Virus record (IMG/VR): IMGVR_UViG_3300006916_000364
Span: 1-24,551 of that record
From: a virus
DNA: 24,551 bases
Reading direction: 5' to 3' (one strand)
The notes under the pieces are model-generated. The model did no database searches. It worked only from the letters and a program-made list of their open reading frames with translations, and was not told where the DNA came from. Shown here one piece after another: positions 22,694-24,551 of the stretch. The position numbers and the translations under genes were made by a program. Each line of letters starts with the position of its first letter. Positions within the stretch are counted from its first letter, which is position 1.

Positions 22694-23620
22694 GTCAGTT
22701 GGTTCATAGTTTACGTTGAGAGCGTAGAGCTCAAAGTTCTGACTCCCAAGATTTATAACGGCTTCGGCATACTGACCCCTCAAGAAATCACCATTGAGCT
22801 GAGGGTCGCTAACCGCGAACACATTAAGCACAGATCCAGAGGCGGCAAGGCTACCCAGTCTGCTGGCAAATGCAGCAAGCGCCTGTGGAGTAGTCTTTAT
22901 GAGTATCCCGTCTTTGTAAAAGGCTGATTGATTGCCAGTAATGTCTGACTCTTGAGGTATACTTATACCAGCTGGGATGCCAGAGTAATCCTGCCCCTCA
23001 ACAATAGTTTGCAGCGACCCGTTACCATTAAACCCAAACAGTTCTGAATCGTTCTCTACAGAGAATACCAAAGATGTCTTACCAGAAAAAGCTGGTGCAG
23101 ACCCATACACCCCATTCAAAGTGTACAGATTGTCTTGTTGGCTTACAACGCCGAGAGAGCCAGCAACTACAGGTATACTACCCACATACTTTAGGTTTAC
23201 GTTGGCCTTTACTCGTGGGTCTCTTGGCATATGGCCGTAAAGTATACCGCCTTTATTTGAAAGGGTGCCTATAGAGATGGTGCTCGGTGGTGATCCCGGC
23301 TGCAAGAACTCACTAGTTCTGATGGTATTCAAAGACCCAGTAAGGTTTTCAGTCCCCTCTACAGAGAAAGTCTTGTATATCTTGTTTTGAGATATATTGT
23401 CGTTAAAGGACACAGCTATAGAGGAGTTATGCTGCTCACCATAGAAGTTGTTGTTTGCAACATTTTTATGATGCTCCCAAGCGATGGTGTCTACTGCCGG
23501 ATCAATAGTCTTGTCGCAAGAGATAAACCTCTTGTCTATGCTTGAATAGTTGGACGAGACGTAGTCATACTTTGACGTCCATATATTCTTCGTGTTGTTA
23601 AATCCTATGGTGTTCTTCAT
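22676..23620 (-). CDS. Probable virion (tail/neck) structural protein
   Basis: 314 residues. The opening part (FNNTKNIWTSKYDYVSSNYS, SIDKRFISCD, then WEHHKNVANNNFYG and QHNSSIAVSFNDN, with IYKTFSVEG) is Asn/Ser/aromatic-rich and beta-type, a pattern I have met in tail or stabilisation proteins of Bacteroidota phages, though I cannot name a family. The rest is beta-rich with Gly/Ser turns and no membrane or signal segments. It is coupled by ATGA to the partial gene upstream and precedes the ejection proteins, which fits a tail or neck component. Confidence 0.6.
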   Translation of the reverse strand: MKNTIGFNNTKNIWTSKYDYVSSNYSSIDKRFISCDKTIDPAVDTIAWEHHKNVANNNFYGEQHNSSIAVSFNDNISQNKIYKTFSVEGTENLTGSLNTIRTSEFLQPGSPPSTISIGTLSNKGGILYGHMPRDPRVKANVNLKYVGSIPVVAGSLGVVSQQDNLYTLNGVYGSAPAFSGKTSLVFSVENDSELFGFNGNGSLQTIVEGQDYSGIPAGISIPQESDITGNQSAFYKDGILIKTTPQALAAFASRLGSLAASGSVLNVFAVSDPQLNGDFLRGQYAEAVINLGSQNFELYALNVNYEPTDLDHSK

Positions 23621-24551
23621 GCTGAAGGGTTGATAACAAATTGTCCGGTATTGTAATCAAAAACAACGGGGCCTGTAAGACCTGAAATAGTGTTATTTAT
23701 TAAAACAACTAGGTTGTCTATAAATTCATTTGACTCAACAACACTTGGGAGACCTATAGGGGAAGCTGGGTTAGGAGCATAATTAACATTATAGTTAGTG
23801 TACCTCTTAGCATCAGGAAGAGACCTTAGTGTAGCTTTTGGAACGTCAAATAAATTAGTTGGAAGATCGACCTCGCTGCCAAAAGCAACCAAGAATTCGA
23901 GCAAGTCAGCCGTAGAAACATTGCCATCAGCATTTGAGTCAAAGCCAGCGGCTTTAGTGGCGGTACTAGGGAGACCGTATTCGTCAAATATAGTATTAAG
24001 GGTGGTCTGTATTTCTTGGTTCCCCAGCTCAGGATTATTGAATACTTCGGAATAATATTCGCTAAGATACTTTGCTTCAGATGCGGTCCCAGCCTTAGGC
24101 GTGATGATCCCAGTAATTGCGTTAGTATAGTTGTCTAATGTATTGTCAATAGCACTATTTAAGATGTTATTCATCAATCCAAGAACTTGATTTGAATCTA
24201 ATGTGAGGGGGTCATAGGCCTCTATAATAATAGTTTGTAACGTGTCGTATGCAGCCTGACTCAACACATCTTTGGCGTTCGCTTCAAATACTATTGGTGT
24301 TCCATTAAAGCTGTATGCGGAAAGGTCGCCACTAAAAATTCCATTCTGAGAAACAGCAGAGTAAACACTAGTTTGTGTAATAATGGAATCAAGAGCATTA
24401 TACAGTCCGATGTATGAGCTAACAAGTCCGCTATTACCAATAGCTGCGTTTCCTGTGGGTACGTTGACGCCAGAGGCAAGCTTCTGTGCGGTAAGACCAG
24501 TTCCTCCATCGCCAGTATACCCCTTGCCATACGTGTTAGAAGTTTCATTAA
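23617..24551 (-). CDS. Partial structural protein with dockerin-like EF-hand, cut by the right window edge
   Basis: The frame is open from the stop at 23617 to the edge at 24551 (311 codons visible), so the true start lies outside; the GTG at 24267 is not the start. The visible part begins with a Gly-rich stretch (YGKGYTGDGGTG), continues as a helical/beta mixture and holds, at about 23870-23948, a dockerin-like EF-hand (FDSNADGNVSTADLLEFLVAFGS: D-x-N-x-D-G-x-V-x-x-x-D-L-L). The C-terminal end (about 90 residues) is Asn/Pro-rich. Position at the head of the visible late genes suggests a tail or fibre-type virion protein. The Ca-binding loop resembles those in host secreted proteins and in the metalloprotease of this window. 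Confidence 0.65.
   Translation of the reverse strand, partial: NETSNTYGKGYTGDGGTGLTAQKLASGVNVPTGNAAIGNSGLVSSYIGLYNALDSIITQTSVYSAVSQNGIFSGDLSAYSFNGTPIVFEANAKDVLSQAAYDTLQTIIIEAYDPLTLDSNQVLGLMNNILNSAIDNTLDNYTNAITGIITPKAGTASEAKYLSEYYSEVFNNPELGNQEIQTTLNTIFDEYGLPSTATKAAGFDSNADGNVSTADLLEFLVAFGSEVDLPTNLFDVPKATLRSLPDAKRYTNYNVNYAPNPASPIGLPSVVESNEFIDNLVVLINNTISGLTGPVVFDYNTGQFVINPSA

Noticed and set aside
24265-24267. GTG at 24265-24267 as the start of the last - strand gene.
   Set aside because: The frame continues upstream without a stop for another 94 codons to the window edge with normal composition, so the gene is partial and starts beyond the window.
24291-24548. Open frame on the - strand at the right edge in a different frame from the partial structural gene.
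   Set aside because: The frame ending at 23617 stays open to the edge with sensible composition; the other frame is a shadow.
1-24551. Search for CRISPR arrays, insertion sequences, integrase or tRNA genes.
   Set aside because: No spaced repeats, transposase or integrase motifs, terminal inverted repeats or tRNA-like folds were seen by eye.

Overview
The window looks like part of the genome of a tailed dsDNA phage, probably a podovirus-like one, that infects a member of the Bacteroidota. The phage assignment rests on a compact recombination/replication block on the + strand facing a block of very large virion-type genes on the - strand, many genes joined by ATGA or TAATG overlaps, a holin-like gene, and a set of three successive internal-virion-type proteins. 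The host assignment rests on candidate promoters of the Bacteroidota type (TAnnTTTG at -7) and on two secreted proteins that end in type IX secretion system (T9SS) sorting domains; T9SS is known only from Bacteroidota. No integrase, portal, capsid, terminase or RNA polymerase gene lies in the window, so lifestyle and exact family cannot be stated.

Layout. Positions 1-8122 (+ strand) hold about nineteen tightly packed early-type genes: small unknown proteins, a DNA-binding helix-turn-helix protein, a protein with a DnaA domain IV-like segment, a probable single-strand annealing protein (ERF-like), a RecE/RecB-like PD-(D/E)XK exonuclease, a small SSB-like protein with an acidic C-terminal tip, a DUF1599-like protein, a primase-helicase fusion, a T7 endonuclease I-like resolvase and a further PD-(D/E)XK-like protein. 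Together these make a plausible recombination-dependent replication module. The block ends at a strong intrinsic terminator (8181-8216); in front of it a perfect -7 element (8128-8135) could drive a very short RNA.

Positions 8237-11169 (+ strand) hold a cassette unlike its surroundings: a signal-peptide M43-type (cytophagalysin/pappalysin-like) zinc metalloprotease with dockerin-like EF-hands and a T9SS type A tail, followed by a second secreted protein with a T9SS type B (gliding-motility C-terminal) tail that is interrupted by one in-frame TAA. These look like accessory cargo (a moron) meant to be exported by the host, and they are the most unusual content of the window.

Positions 24551-11166 (- strand, read right to left) hold a late-type operon: a partial structural gene running off the right edge, another virion protein, three ejection/internal-virion-type proteins (359, 559 and 1629 aa), a holin-like protein, a tandem pair of paralogous unknown proteins, a membrane-anchored coiled-coil protein and a thioredoxin-fold protein without its catalytic cysteines. 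Two candidate internal promoters in this block share the same layout, TTAG-N21-TATATTTGC. The + strand cassette and the - strand block converge with overlapping stop codons and no visible terminator. Gene functions were assigned by reading motifs by eye; no database search was run.
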